A stretch of DNA of 33,400 bases from Lachnospiraceae bacterium (GTDB lineage Bacteria > Bacillota > Clostridia > Lachnospirales > Lachnospiraceae): contig JAILMH010000031.1 of assembly GCA_024692715.1 (NCBI GenBank), positions 1 through 33,400 on the forward strand, in the 5' to 3' direction. Made by a program: the position numbers and the translations under genes. Positions 7,180-13,743 of this stretch are shown here, piece after piece. Below the pieces are notes generated by a model. The model was not told the DNA's origin. It was given only the letters and a program-made list of their open reading frames with translations, and did no database searches. How positions within the stretch are numbered: the first letter of the stretch is position 1; each line of letters begins with the position of its first letter.

Positions 7180-8252
7180 TGAATAATAAGGGATTCTCAT
7201 TGAAGGACCTTACCAAAAAACGTCTTTTCATGCCAATAGCATGTTTGGTAGTCGTACTTCTTATTAACCTGATAAAGACACCTGATTTCTTTAATATTTC
7301 AATAAATAACGGTGTTCTTTACGGATATATCATTGATGTTATCAACAGAGGATCAGAGCTTGCGATACTTGCAATCGGTATGACTCTTGTTGCATCAAGT
7401 TCAGGCGGAACTGATATTTCAGTAGGTGCTATTGCAGCAGTTGCAGCAGCAGTTATCACAAATATCCTTTCAGGCGGAACAGATTCAGTAAGTGAATTTC
7501 ATGCACCGCTTGCAGTTGCCATTCTTGCAGGACTTTTGGTTGCAGTTCTTTGTGGCATGTGGAATGGTTTCTTAGTTGCAAGCCTTAAGATTCAGCCTAT
7601 GGTTGCGACACTTATCCTTTACACAGCAGGACGTGGTATTGCACAGCTTATTACAAGAGGTCAGATCACATATATCCGTGTAGATGCATATAAGGTAATC
7701 GGTTCTCAGTTTGGTCATAATCCGGTTCCGGCACCTATATATGTTGCTATATTTATGATCGTTGTAGCAGCTTTGTTCCTTAAATATACTGCATTCGGAC
7801 TTTATGTTCAGACAGTAGGTATCAATGCAAAAGCTGCAAGACTTGTAGGTCTTAATCCTGTAAAGATTCAGTTCCTTTGCTACATGATCTGTGGTCTTAT
7901 GGCAGGTATCGCAGGTGTTATCTATTCATCAAGAATTTATTCTTGTGATGCTAATAATATCGGCCTTAATGTTGAGATGGATGCGATTCTCGCAGTTGCT
8001 CTTGGCGGCAACTCACTTGCAGGTGGTAAATTCTCTCTTCCTGGTTCACTTATCGGCGCATACACTATTCAGGCTCTTACAACAAGCCTTTATGCAATGG
8101 GCGTATCATCAGATCAGCTTCCTGTTTACAAGGCAATTGTTGTTGTAATCATCGTTTCACTTCAGTCACCTGAGCTTTATAAGCTTATCAAACATCATAA
8201 AAAGACAGGTGCCGAAAAAAAAAATCTGATTAAGGAGGCAGTACAGTCATGA
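7179..8252 (+). CDS. ytfT: Sugar ABC importer permease, YtfT-type
   Basis: This 357-residue membrane protein is nearly all hydrophobic segments and forms half of the sugar channel. It has the BPD_transp_2 (RbsC-like) hallmark GGTDISVGAIAAV near residue 80, and the conserved later stretch VALGGNSLAGGKFSLPGSLIGA. It starts by one-base overlap with ytfR and ends by a four-base ATGA overlap with yjfF. The tight coupling fits the 1:1 permease pair of this transporter. A Lys-rich cytoplasmic tail follows the last helix. Confidence 0.9.
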   Translation: MNNKGFSLKDLTKKRLFMPIACLVVVLLINLIKTPDFFNISINNGVLYGYIIDVINRGSELAILAIGMTLVASSSGGTDISVGAIAAVAAAVITNILSGGTDSVSEFHAPLAVAILAGLLVAVLCGMWNGFLVASLKIQPMVATLILYTAGRGIAQLITRGQITYIRVDAYKVIGSQFGHNPVPAPIYVAIFMIVVAALFLKYTAFGLYVQTVGINAKAARLVGLNPVKIQFLCYMICGLMAGIAGVIYSSRIYSCDANNIGLNVEMDAILAVALGGNSLAGGKFSLPGSLIGAYTIQALTTSLYAMGVSSDQLPVYKAIVVVIIVSLQSPELYKLIKHHKKTGAEKKNLIKEAVQS

Positions 8253-9262
8253 AAAAATTCAAGGATATAGACACAAATAAGTTCCTCCTTGCAATAACAA
8301 TTGTGATGTTCTTCGTGATGTATATAGCAGGAATGATCATCTTTAATAAGCAGGGATTTGCAAAACCTCAGGTTTTCTTAAATCTTTTTGTTAACAATGC
8401 CGGACTTATTGTAATTGCTACATCAATGACGATGGTAATGATCATAGGCGGAATTGATATTTCAGTAGGTTCTCTGGTAGCCATGGATTGTATGATACTT
8501 GGAGATCTGATGATGAATAAGAACTGGGGCGCATGGGCTTCAATGCTGTTCGTTCTTTTCATCGGTATCATATATGGTTCAGTACAGGGCTTCCTTATTT
8601 CATACCTCAACATTCAGCCTTTCATTATCACACTTGCAGGTATGTTCTTCGGAAGAGGAATGACAGCAGTTATAAGTACTCAGATGATCTCTATCACAAA
8701 TGAGACATTCTCAGCAATTGCACAGAAAAAGATCACAATTCCTTTATTCGGAACAATGAACAAGCATGGTAAAATGATGTACCCGTTCATCTATCCTTCA
8801 GTTATCATTGCTCTTGTGATCCTTGTGGTTATGTTTGTTGTACTTAAGTACACAAAGTTCGGCAGAAGTATTTATGCAATAGGTGGTAATGAGCAGTCAG
8901 CAATGCTCATGGGACTTAACGTAAAGAAGACAAAGTTCTTTGTATATGTTCTTGATGGCTTCCTTGCTTCAATTGGTGGAATTCTTTTCTGCATGAACAC
9001 AATGGCAGGATTCGTTGAGCAGGCCAAGGGATTTGAAATGGATGCTATCGCAGGTGCAGTAATCGGTGGAACACTCTTAACAGGTGGTGTAGGAAACGTA
9101 TTTGGTTCACTCTTTGGCTGTATGATAAGAGGTACAATTGAATCATTCATATCTTTCCAGGGTACACTTTCATCATGGTGGGTAAGAATTACAATTGCAC
9201 TCCTTCTTACATTCTTTATCGTACTGCAGAGTATCTTCCAGAAAGTTAAAGCTAAGAACTGA
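8249..9262 (+). CDS. yjfF: Sugar ABC importer permease, YjfF-type
   Basis: This 337-residue permease is the partner of the YtfT-like protein. It contains GGIDISVGSLVAMD near residue 70 and GGNEQSAMLMGLNVKKTK in the cytoplasmic loop that contacts the ATPase. The ending GGTLLTGGVGNVFGS and FQGTLSSWW is characteristic of E. coli YjfF. The gene order YtfQ-YtfR-YtfT-YjfF is the same as in E. coli, which strengthens the substrate assignment. It is the last gene of the operon before the terminator at 9341. Confidence 0.9.
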   Translation: MKKFKDIDTNKFLLAITIVMFFVMYIAGMIIFNKQGFAKPQVFLNLFVNNAGLIVIATSMTMVMIIGGIDISVGSLVAMDCMILGDLMMNKNWGAWASMLFVLFIGIIYGSVQGFLISYLNIQPFIITLAGMFFGRGMTAVISTQMISITNETFSAIAQKKITIPLFGTMNKHGKMMYPFIYPSVIIALVILVVMFVVLKYTKFGRSIYAIGGNEQSAMLMGLNVKKTKFFVYVLDGFLASIGGILFCMNTMAGFVEQAKGFEMDAIAGAVIGGTLLTGGVGNVFGSLFGCMIRGTIESFISFQGTLSSWWVRITIALLLTFFIVLQSIFQKVKAKN

Positions 9263-9340
9263 TATGCATACAGTGATCTTGGAATGTACTTGATTTTGAA
9301 CTAAATATCAGCCGGTAAAAATCTTTGCTATGATATAATA

Positions 9341-9376
9341 AGAGTGTTAAGCTGTTTTTGCTTAACACTCTTTTTG
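9341..9376 (+). terminator. Terminator of the ytfQ operon
   Basis: AGAGTGTTAAGC (9341-9352) pairs with GCTTAACACTCT (9360-9371) around a TGTTTTT loop, followed by Ts. A TATAAT (9334-9339) sits directly in front of it but has no -35 at the right distance. Confidence 0.92.
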
Positions 9377-9438
9377 ATTTTTATTGAGTTTGTGTGGCCC
9401 GTATAAATCAAAGAATGCACTGCTAGGGGATGAGGGGT

Positions 9439-10563
9439 ATGACTAATATTATTCTATTTTTACGAGAAGAGATCGTTTGCGTCACAGCACTTAGTTTTCT
9501 TGTAGCATACTGCTTAAAAACAGCACATTCTGCCAAAGATAAGCACTTTATACGAATTGCTTTTTTTGCTGCAGTTCATGCTCTTATGGATTTGATCACA
9601 ACATATACTGTCAATAATACAGATAAAATTCCTTTTCCATTGAATAAAGCACTTCATATGATGCTTATCGATACTGCGCTGCTATATACTACAGAAATGT
9701 TTACCTATATATTTTCTGCAGCATATTCCAGGCGTTCACTGAAAAAAATCCGTCTGGTGACGTATGGTATAGCGCTGCTCGATATAGTGATAACTCCTTT
9801 TTTACCAATAAATTATATTCAGGGTGAAGTAACGGCATATACTGCAGGACTTTCGGTCTATGCGGGATTTTTTCTGAGCTTTATATTTATCGGAAGCAGT
9901 ATGATAATAATTGTTCTGAGGCGCAGAGTAATGAACAAAGGATTCATACAATTATTGCTCCCGGCACAGATCACGATGACAGGAGTGCTTGTGTATCAGA
10001 TATTTTATCCGGAGTTGCTTGCTACAGGCGGATGCGGAACGATAATGACGTTTGCAATGTTTTTTGCTCTTCAAAATCCTGTAGATACGTACAGGCAGCG
10101 GGCTTATACTGATCTGGTCACAGGAGTCAGGAATAAGAATTCGTATGAAGAAGATCAGAAGCGCTTTGAAAAAAGTGATGAAAAAATCGGTATAGTGATA
10201 TTCGATTTAAATAACCTAAAAGTAGTTAATGATAATTTTGGACATGTTCTGGGAGATGATTTTATAATAACAAGTGCACATGCGATCTCGGAGCAGATGA
10301 AGACAGCATGGCGTATTTATCGTATAGGCGGAGATGAGTTCGCTGCGATATATCGTCAGCCGGATGAAAAGATAGTTGAATTTGAGATGACCCAGCTTCA
10401 ACTTGCGGTCAGGGATATCGGAAATTACAAAGATTATCCTTTTGGAATAGCTTACGGTTACTCAGAGGGAAATCTGGGAGAAGAAAAATTTGAGGCTATT
10501 ATGAACCGGGCTGATGAAAAAATGTACATAAAGAAGAAGGAACTAAAGGTTAATAGAGAGTAA
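9439..10563 (+). CDS. Membrane diguanylate cyclase (GGDEF domain)
   Basis: This 374-residue protein has an N-terminal membrane region of about 210 residues with roughly six hydrophobic helices and no recognised sensor domain. A GGDEF domain follows. It shows the entry motif TDLVTGVRNKNSY, the metal-binding FDLNNLKVVND, the intact signature GGDEF and the late NRADEKMYIKKK. It should make cyclic di-GMP from two GTP. The inhibitory RxxD I-site normally found just before the signature is replaced by KTAW, so product inhibition through that site is unlikely. ATG 9439 is chosen because AGGGG at 9425-9429 is at a usable distance; an in-frame ATG at 9430 directly abuts it. It overlaps the next gene by one base. 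No convincing promoter is visible in the 62 bases after the previous terminator. Confidence 0.88.
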   Translation: MTNIILFLREEIVCVTALSFLVAYCLKTAHSAKDKHFIRIAFFAAVHALMDLITTYTVNNTDKIPFPLNKALHMMLIDTALLYTTEMFTYIFSAAYSRRSLKKIRLVTYGIALLDIVITPFLPINYIQGEVTAYTAGLSVYAGFFLSFIFIGSSMIIIVLRRRVMNKGFIQLLLPAQITMTGVLVYQIFYPELLATGGCGTIMTFAMFFALQNPVDTYRQRAYTDLVTGVRNKNSYEEDQKRFEKSDEKIGIVIFDLNNLKVVNDNFGHVLGDDFIITSAHAISEQMKTAWRIYRIGGDEFAAIYRQPDEKIVEFEMTQLQLAVRDIGNYKDYPFGIAYGYSEGNLGEEKFEAIMNRADEKMYIKKKELKVNRE

Positions 10564-11312
10564 TGAATATTGAGGAAATGGCACGGGCGCAGTTCAGGCT
10601 TGATACTAACTGCTCGGAGGAATGTGAGAATAATTACAGGATAATGATAAATCCTTCTAAAAGGCTGAGCGGAGCCAGGATTTTTGAAGGAATGAGTGAT
10701 GATTTCAGAGCTGTGATCTTTAAGGGAGATGCTTATATCATGGCTTCTGAAAGACTTATGGAATGGACAAAAAAGAGCTATGAAAAGTATAAGCCCGAGT
10801 GGTTCTGTGAATTTGGTAATTTGAGAAGGCTTGATAAAAAGCTCATGGAATCAGGACTTAAGATTCATGATACACATATATATTTTCTGCCGGATGAGTA
10901 TGCTGAAGAGTATGAGCTTGAATGCCCCTATGAGGTGCGCTGGTACGAAGACGATGCGGTTAAAGAGGTTACAGATCATAAAGTTTTTCCGCATGCGCTG
11001 CCTGAATCAAAAACACAGCCTGACAGATTAGCAGTTGCCGCATTTGACGAAGGCAGACCTATAGCTGTGGCTGGAGCCTCAGACGATGGAAAATATATGT
11101 GGCAGATAGGAATCGACGTTTTGCCAGAATATGAACATCACGGGTTAGCAGTATTTCTCGTAGACAGTTTGAAGAAAAAGATCCTTGAAAAGGGAATATT
11201 GCCTTATTATGGAACTTCTGAAAGTCATTCATTGTCGCAGGATGTGGCGATAAGATCAGGTTTTCTTCCGGCGTGGGCAGAAATATTTGTTAAGAAAATT
11301 GAGAAAACATAA
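10563..11312 (+). CDS. GNAT-family N-acetyltransferase
   Basis: This 249-residue cytoplasmic protein has a GNAT fold in its C-terminal half. After a beta-strand pair (RPIAVAGASDD, YMWQIGIDVLPEY) comes an acetyl-CoA loop-like EHHGLAVFLVDSLKK, then the typical end YYGTSESHSLSQDVAIRSGF. The loop is degenerate compared with the usual Q/RxxGxG/A. The N-terminal half (about 1-110) matches no family I know. The start codon overlaps the stop of the diguanylate cyclase gene (TAATG), so the two are translationally coupled. The substrate is unknown. Whether it acts in the same pathway as the cyclase is only suggested by the coupling. Confidence 0.75.
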   Translation: MNIEEMARAQFRLDTNCSEECENNYRIMINPSKRLSGARIFEGMSDDFRAVIFKGDAYIMASERLMEWTKKSYEKYKPEWFCEFGNLRRLDKKLMESGLKIHDTHIYFLPDEYAEEYELECPYEVRWYEDDAVKEVTDHKVFPHALPESKTQPDRLAVAAFDEGRPIAVAGASDDGKYMWQIGIDVLPEYEHHGLAVFLVDSLKKKILEKGILPYYGTSESHSLSQDVAIRSGFLPAWAEIFVKKIEKT

Positions 11313-11313
11313 C

Positions 11314-11342
11314 TTGACAGCAATGAAAATAAATCGTAAAAT
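11314..11342 (+). promoter_or_regulatory. Promoter of the small zinc-ribbon gene
   Basis: A perfect TTGACA (11314-11319) and TAAAAT (11337-11342) are spaced by exactly 17 bases. The -35 starts two bases after the acetyltransferase stop. The transcript would start about 24 bases before the start codon at 11374. Confidence 0.8.
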
Positions 11343-11373
11343 GTGTTCTCGAACTCATGTTTAGGAGGAAATA

Positions 11374-11775
11374 ATGATTAGAAAGCCAAGACTAAAGGGT
11401 AAGCATTACTGCGGAATTTGTAACAGCGAGGATGCTGCATACACAGTTATAGAGCATACAATTTCATATCTTAAGAGTAGAGCAGAAGCTCCGGTTATGA
11501 TTAATGGTCTTGTTGCAGTTTGCAATGGATGCGGTCATAATGTTAGGCTTCCGGAGATAGATGAATATAATGCAAAGCTTGCTGATGAAGCAATTAAGAA
11601 TCCGAACCTTCAGGTGATCGAGGGTGAGGCAGCGGAGAATGAAGAGTCTGTAGAAATCAATGCTATAGATGAAGCAGAAGTTCCGGTTGAAAATAATGAA
11701 GAAGTGAAGGTAGAGCAGTCTTCGCTTGAAGAAGATGAAGATGGACAGCTTGAGTTCAGTTCACTGATAAGCTAA
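11374..11775 (+). CDS. Small zinc-ribbon protein with acidic tail (function unknown)
   Basis: This protein has 133 residues. C13-x2-C16 and C50-x2-C53 should bind one zinc ion. The spacing and the stretch after the second pair (LPEIDEYNAKLADEAI) recall the N-terminal zinc domain of YgiT/MqsA antitoxins, but there is no helix-turn-helix and no neighbouring toxin gene. From about residue 85 to the end the chain is rich in Glu, Asp, Asn and Val and looks disordered. It has its own near-consensus promoter and a strong AGGAGG ribosome binding site 5 bases upstream, so it is probably well expressed. A nucleic-acid or protein-binding role is possible but unproven. It ends at a terminator shared with yfbR. 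Confidence 0.72.
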   Translation: MIRKPRLKGKHYCGICNSEDAAYTVIEHTISYLKSRAEAPVMINGLVAVCNGCGHNVRLPEIDEYNAKLADEAIKNPNLQVIEGEAAENEESVEINAIDEAEVPVENNEEVKVEQSSLEEDEDGQLEFSSLIS

Positions 11776-11812
11776 AAGAGACACAGGTTTCAAGCCTGTG
11801 CCTCTTTTTTTT
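11772..11812. terminator. Bidirectional terminator between the zinc-ribbon gene and yfbR
   Basis: CACAGG (11782-11787) pairs with CCTGTG (11795-11800), and AAGAG pairs with CTCTT outside a single A/C mismatch. The T run on the right serves the plus strand. The AAAA on the left gives a U run for the convergent yfbR transcript. Confidence 0.88.
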
Positions 11813-12398
11813 ATGGTTTGATCTCGTCAAGAGTCTTGGAATATGCGGGTATGAATTCCTTGAGGAATATTTCCACTTCTTCAAGATCAAGCTTATGGAG
11901 TGCCTGGAGAGTGGATTTTTCGGCATTTGCAAATTCAAGATTTCCTGATTTCTTTTCCTCAAGACATTTTATGTAGGCTGAGAGCTTATCAGCGCCTTTG
12001 ACGAGCAGCATTTCATAGTGAAACTGTTCGTTGTCAGGAATAAGCAATGAAGAATAGCTTTCATAAAGATCTTCAGGAAGGAGGGAAAGGAGCCTTTCAC
12101 AGGCATCCTTTTCGATATTCTTATATGCGTTTGCAATTTCTGCATTAAAATATTTTACAGGGGTTGGCATATCTCCGGTAAGTATTTCTGAAACATCATG
12201 GTACATACCAAAGAGTGCACATTTATCTGCGTCCAGATCTTTGCCCAGGCGCTTGTTGCCTATAACTGCAAGGGCATGACTGAGCATGCCCACCTCAAGG
12301 GAATGATCACTCAGATTTTCCTTAGAGGAGTTTTTCATCAGAGCCCAGCGGTCTATCCAGCGGAGCCTTGATATCATTGCAAAGAAAGAATAATCCAT
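11811..12398 (-). CDS. yfbR: 5'-deoxynucleotidase YfbR (HD domain)
   Basis: This 195-residue cytoplasmic metal-dependent phosphohydrolase is close in sequence and length to E. coli YfbR (199). YfbR removes the 5' phosphate from deoxyribonucleoside monophosphates. Visible family features are the start SRLRWIDRWALM, H32 in LSDHSLEV, the H67-D68 pair with E71 in MYHDVSEILTGDMPTPVKYF, and D137 in KGADKL, which complete the HD metal site. GGAGGG precedes the ATG by 4 bases. It follows prs by 17 bases on the same strand, so the two are an operon. In this setting it would balance dNMP pools or feed deoxynucleosides into salvage (inference). Confidence 0.93.
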   Translation of the reverse strand: MDYSFFAMISRLRWIDRWALMKNSSKENLSDHSLEVGMLSHALAVIGNKRLGKDLDADKCALFGMYHDVSEILTGDMPTPVKYFNAEIANAYKNIEKDACERLLSLLPEDLYESYSSLLIPDNEQFHYEMLLVKGADKLSAYIKCLEEKKSGNLEFANAEKSTLQALHKLDLEEVEIFLKEFIPAYSKTLDEIKP

Positions 12399-12415
12399 TA
12401 TTCCCTCCGAATTTA

Positions 12416-13606
12416 TTATTCTTCGATAGTTCCTTCAACAGAATTGTAGCGGTCAAGAACTTTGCGGATCTTCTCTGTAGGTGTGATAACCTTTTCCATA
12501 GATACATCATGATTTGAGAAATCAATGATAGATGCAAGGAACTTAGACATATCAGCTACAAGGAAGTAAGGGCGGTCGTTGAGCTCAGGCCTTCTGTAGG
12601 TAAGATTTGTACAGATTACCTTATCGAAATAGCCCTTCTTATAAGCATCGTCAAAAGCCTCCATTCCGTCTGTAAAGATTCCGAATGTACAGCAGATAAA
12701 TACACGCTTTGCATTCATCTTCTTAAGCTGACGGGCTGTATCGATCATACTTCCGCCGGATGAGATCATATCATCAACTATGATGACATCTTTTCCTTCA
12801 ACGTTGTCTCCGAGGAATTCGTGGGCAACGATAGGATTTTTTCCGTCTACGATCTGTGTATAATCACGTCTCTTATAGAACATACCTGTATCAACGCCCA
12901 TAACGTTTGCAAAATAAACAGCACGATTAAGAGCACCTTCATCAGGAGAGATAACAAGTGTGTGTTCCTTGTCGATCTTCAGATCACCGATATTGGCGAG
13001 AAGAGTTCTAAGGAACTGATAGAAAGGTGTGAAATTGTCAAAACCGCTGAGCGGTGCGGAATTCTGTACTGAAGGATCGTGAGCATCGAACGTAATTACG
13101 CGTGATACGCCCATTGCATAAAGATCTTCAAGCATCAGTGCACAGTCAAGAGACTCACGGCTTGTTTTCTTGTGCTGACGGCTTTCATACATGAAAGGCA
13201 TGATTACAGTGATACGATGAGCCTTTCCGGCCGTTGCTGCGATTAGTCTCTTAAGATCCATAAAGTGGTCATCAGGAGAATAGTAATTCTGATAGCCATG
13301 CATCTTGTAGGTAAGGGAATTGTTTAATACATCGAGCATGATGTAGAGGTCCTTACCGCGGACTGTTTCGTTAAGAACAGCTTTACCTTCACCTGAACCA
13401 AATCTTGGTGTGCTGAAGTTGATGGTATAGTTGTCCATTCTGTAGCCTTCGAATGCAGGCGAATCATGATAAGGCTGATTGATGTCACGTCTGAATTCGA
13501 CAAGGTAGTTGTTTACCTGCTCTCCGAGCTCTTTAATGCTGTCCATTACAATAATTTTGAGCGGAGCAGCGGGCATTTTGTTTTCAAGATACTTGTTGAT
13601 TTTCAT
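12416..13606 (-). CDS. prs: Ribose-phosphate pyrophosphokinase (PRPP synthase), long form
   Basis: It makes 5-phosphoribosyl 1-diphosphate from ribose 5-phosphate and ATP, the precursor of nucleotides, His and Trp. It has the PRPP-binding loop VIIVDDMISSGGSMID, the flexible-loop start YKRRDYTQI, and the ATP-side stretch MPFMYESRQHKKTSRESL followed by ITFDAHDPSVQN. At 396 residues it is much longer than the usual 310-320: about 40 extra residues at the N terminus, a longer segment between about 70 and 130 and an extended C-terminal end. The motifs are variants (DAHD rather than DLH). The start has GAGGT 5 bases upstream. A promoter is visible at 13649-13677 and yfbR is co-transcribed downstream. 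I am sure of the family. Whether it is the only PRPP synthase of the cell cannot be judged here. Confidence 0.9.
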   Translation of the reverse strand: MKINKYLENKMPAAPLKIIVMDSIKELGEQVNNYLVEFRRDINQPYHDSPAFEGYRMDNYTINFSTPRFGSGEGKAVLNETVRGKDLYIMLDVLNNSLTYKMHGYQNYYSPDDHFMDLKRLIAATAGKAHRITVIMPFMYESRQHKKTSRESLDCALMLEDLYAMGVSRVITFDAHDPSVQNSAPLSGFDNFTPFYQFLRTLLANIGDLKIDKEHTLVISPDEGALNRAVYFANVMGVDTGMFYKRRDYTQIVDGKNPIVAHEFLGDNVEGKDVIIVDDMISSGGSMIDTARQLKKMNAKRVFICCTFGIFTDGMEAFDDAYKKGYFDKVICTNLTYRRPELNDRPYFLVADMSKFLASIIDFSNHDVSMEKVITPTEKIRKVLDRYNSVEGTIEE

Positions 13607-13648
13607 AGATACCTCGATTTTGGAAGTGAATTTGTATTGAACACAGAT

Positions 13649-13677
13649 ATGTTAGCATTTTGCAATCCTAAAGACAA
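13649..13677 (-). promoter_or_regulatory. Promoter of prs-yfbR (minus strand)
   Basis: Read on the minus strand, TTGTCT (plus 13672-13677) is followed after 17 bases by TAACAT (plus 13649-13654). TGC directly before the -10 makes it an extended -10. The transcript would start about 35 bases before the prs start codon. Confidence 0.55.
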
Positions 13678-13684
13678 GTACGAC

Positions 13685-13713
13685 TTGAATCAAAATAATA
13701 CAGATGTTATTTT
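13685..13713 (+). promoter_or_regulatory. Promoter of the ABC exporter pair
   Basis: TTGAAT (13685-13690) and TATTTT (13708-13713) are 17 bases apart, with TGT before the -10. It is back-to-back with the prs promoter; the two -35 boxes are separated by only 7 bases, so one regulator or polymerase could affect both. Confidence 0.45.
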
Positions 13714-13743
13714 AAAAAGGTTAGAATATGGAGGTATAAAGTT

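Noticed and set aside
9334-9339. TATAAT with TGA in front, before the ytfQ operon terminator
   Set aside because: There is no -35 at the right distance and the transcript would meet a strong terminator at once.
11374-11775. A toxin-antitoxin pair involving the MqsA-like zinc protein
   Set aside because: No small toxin gene adjoins it, and the protein lacks the helix-turn-helix half of MqsA.
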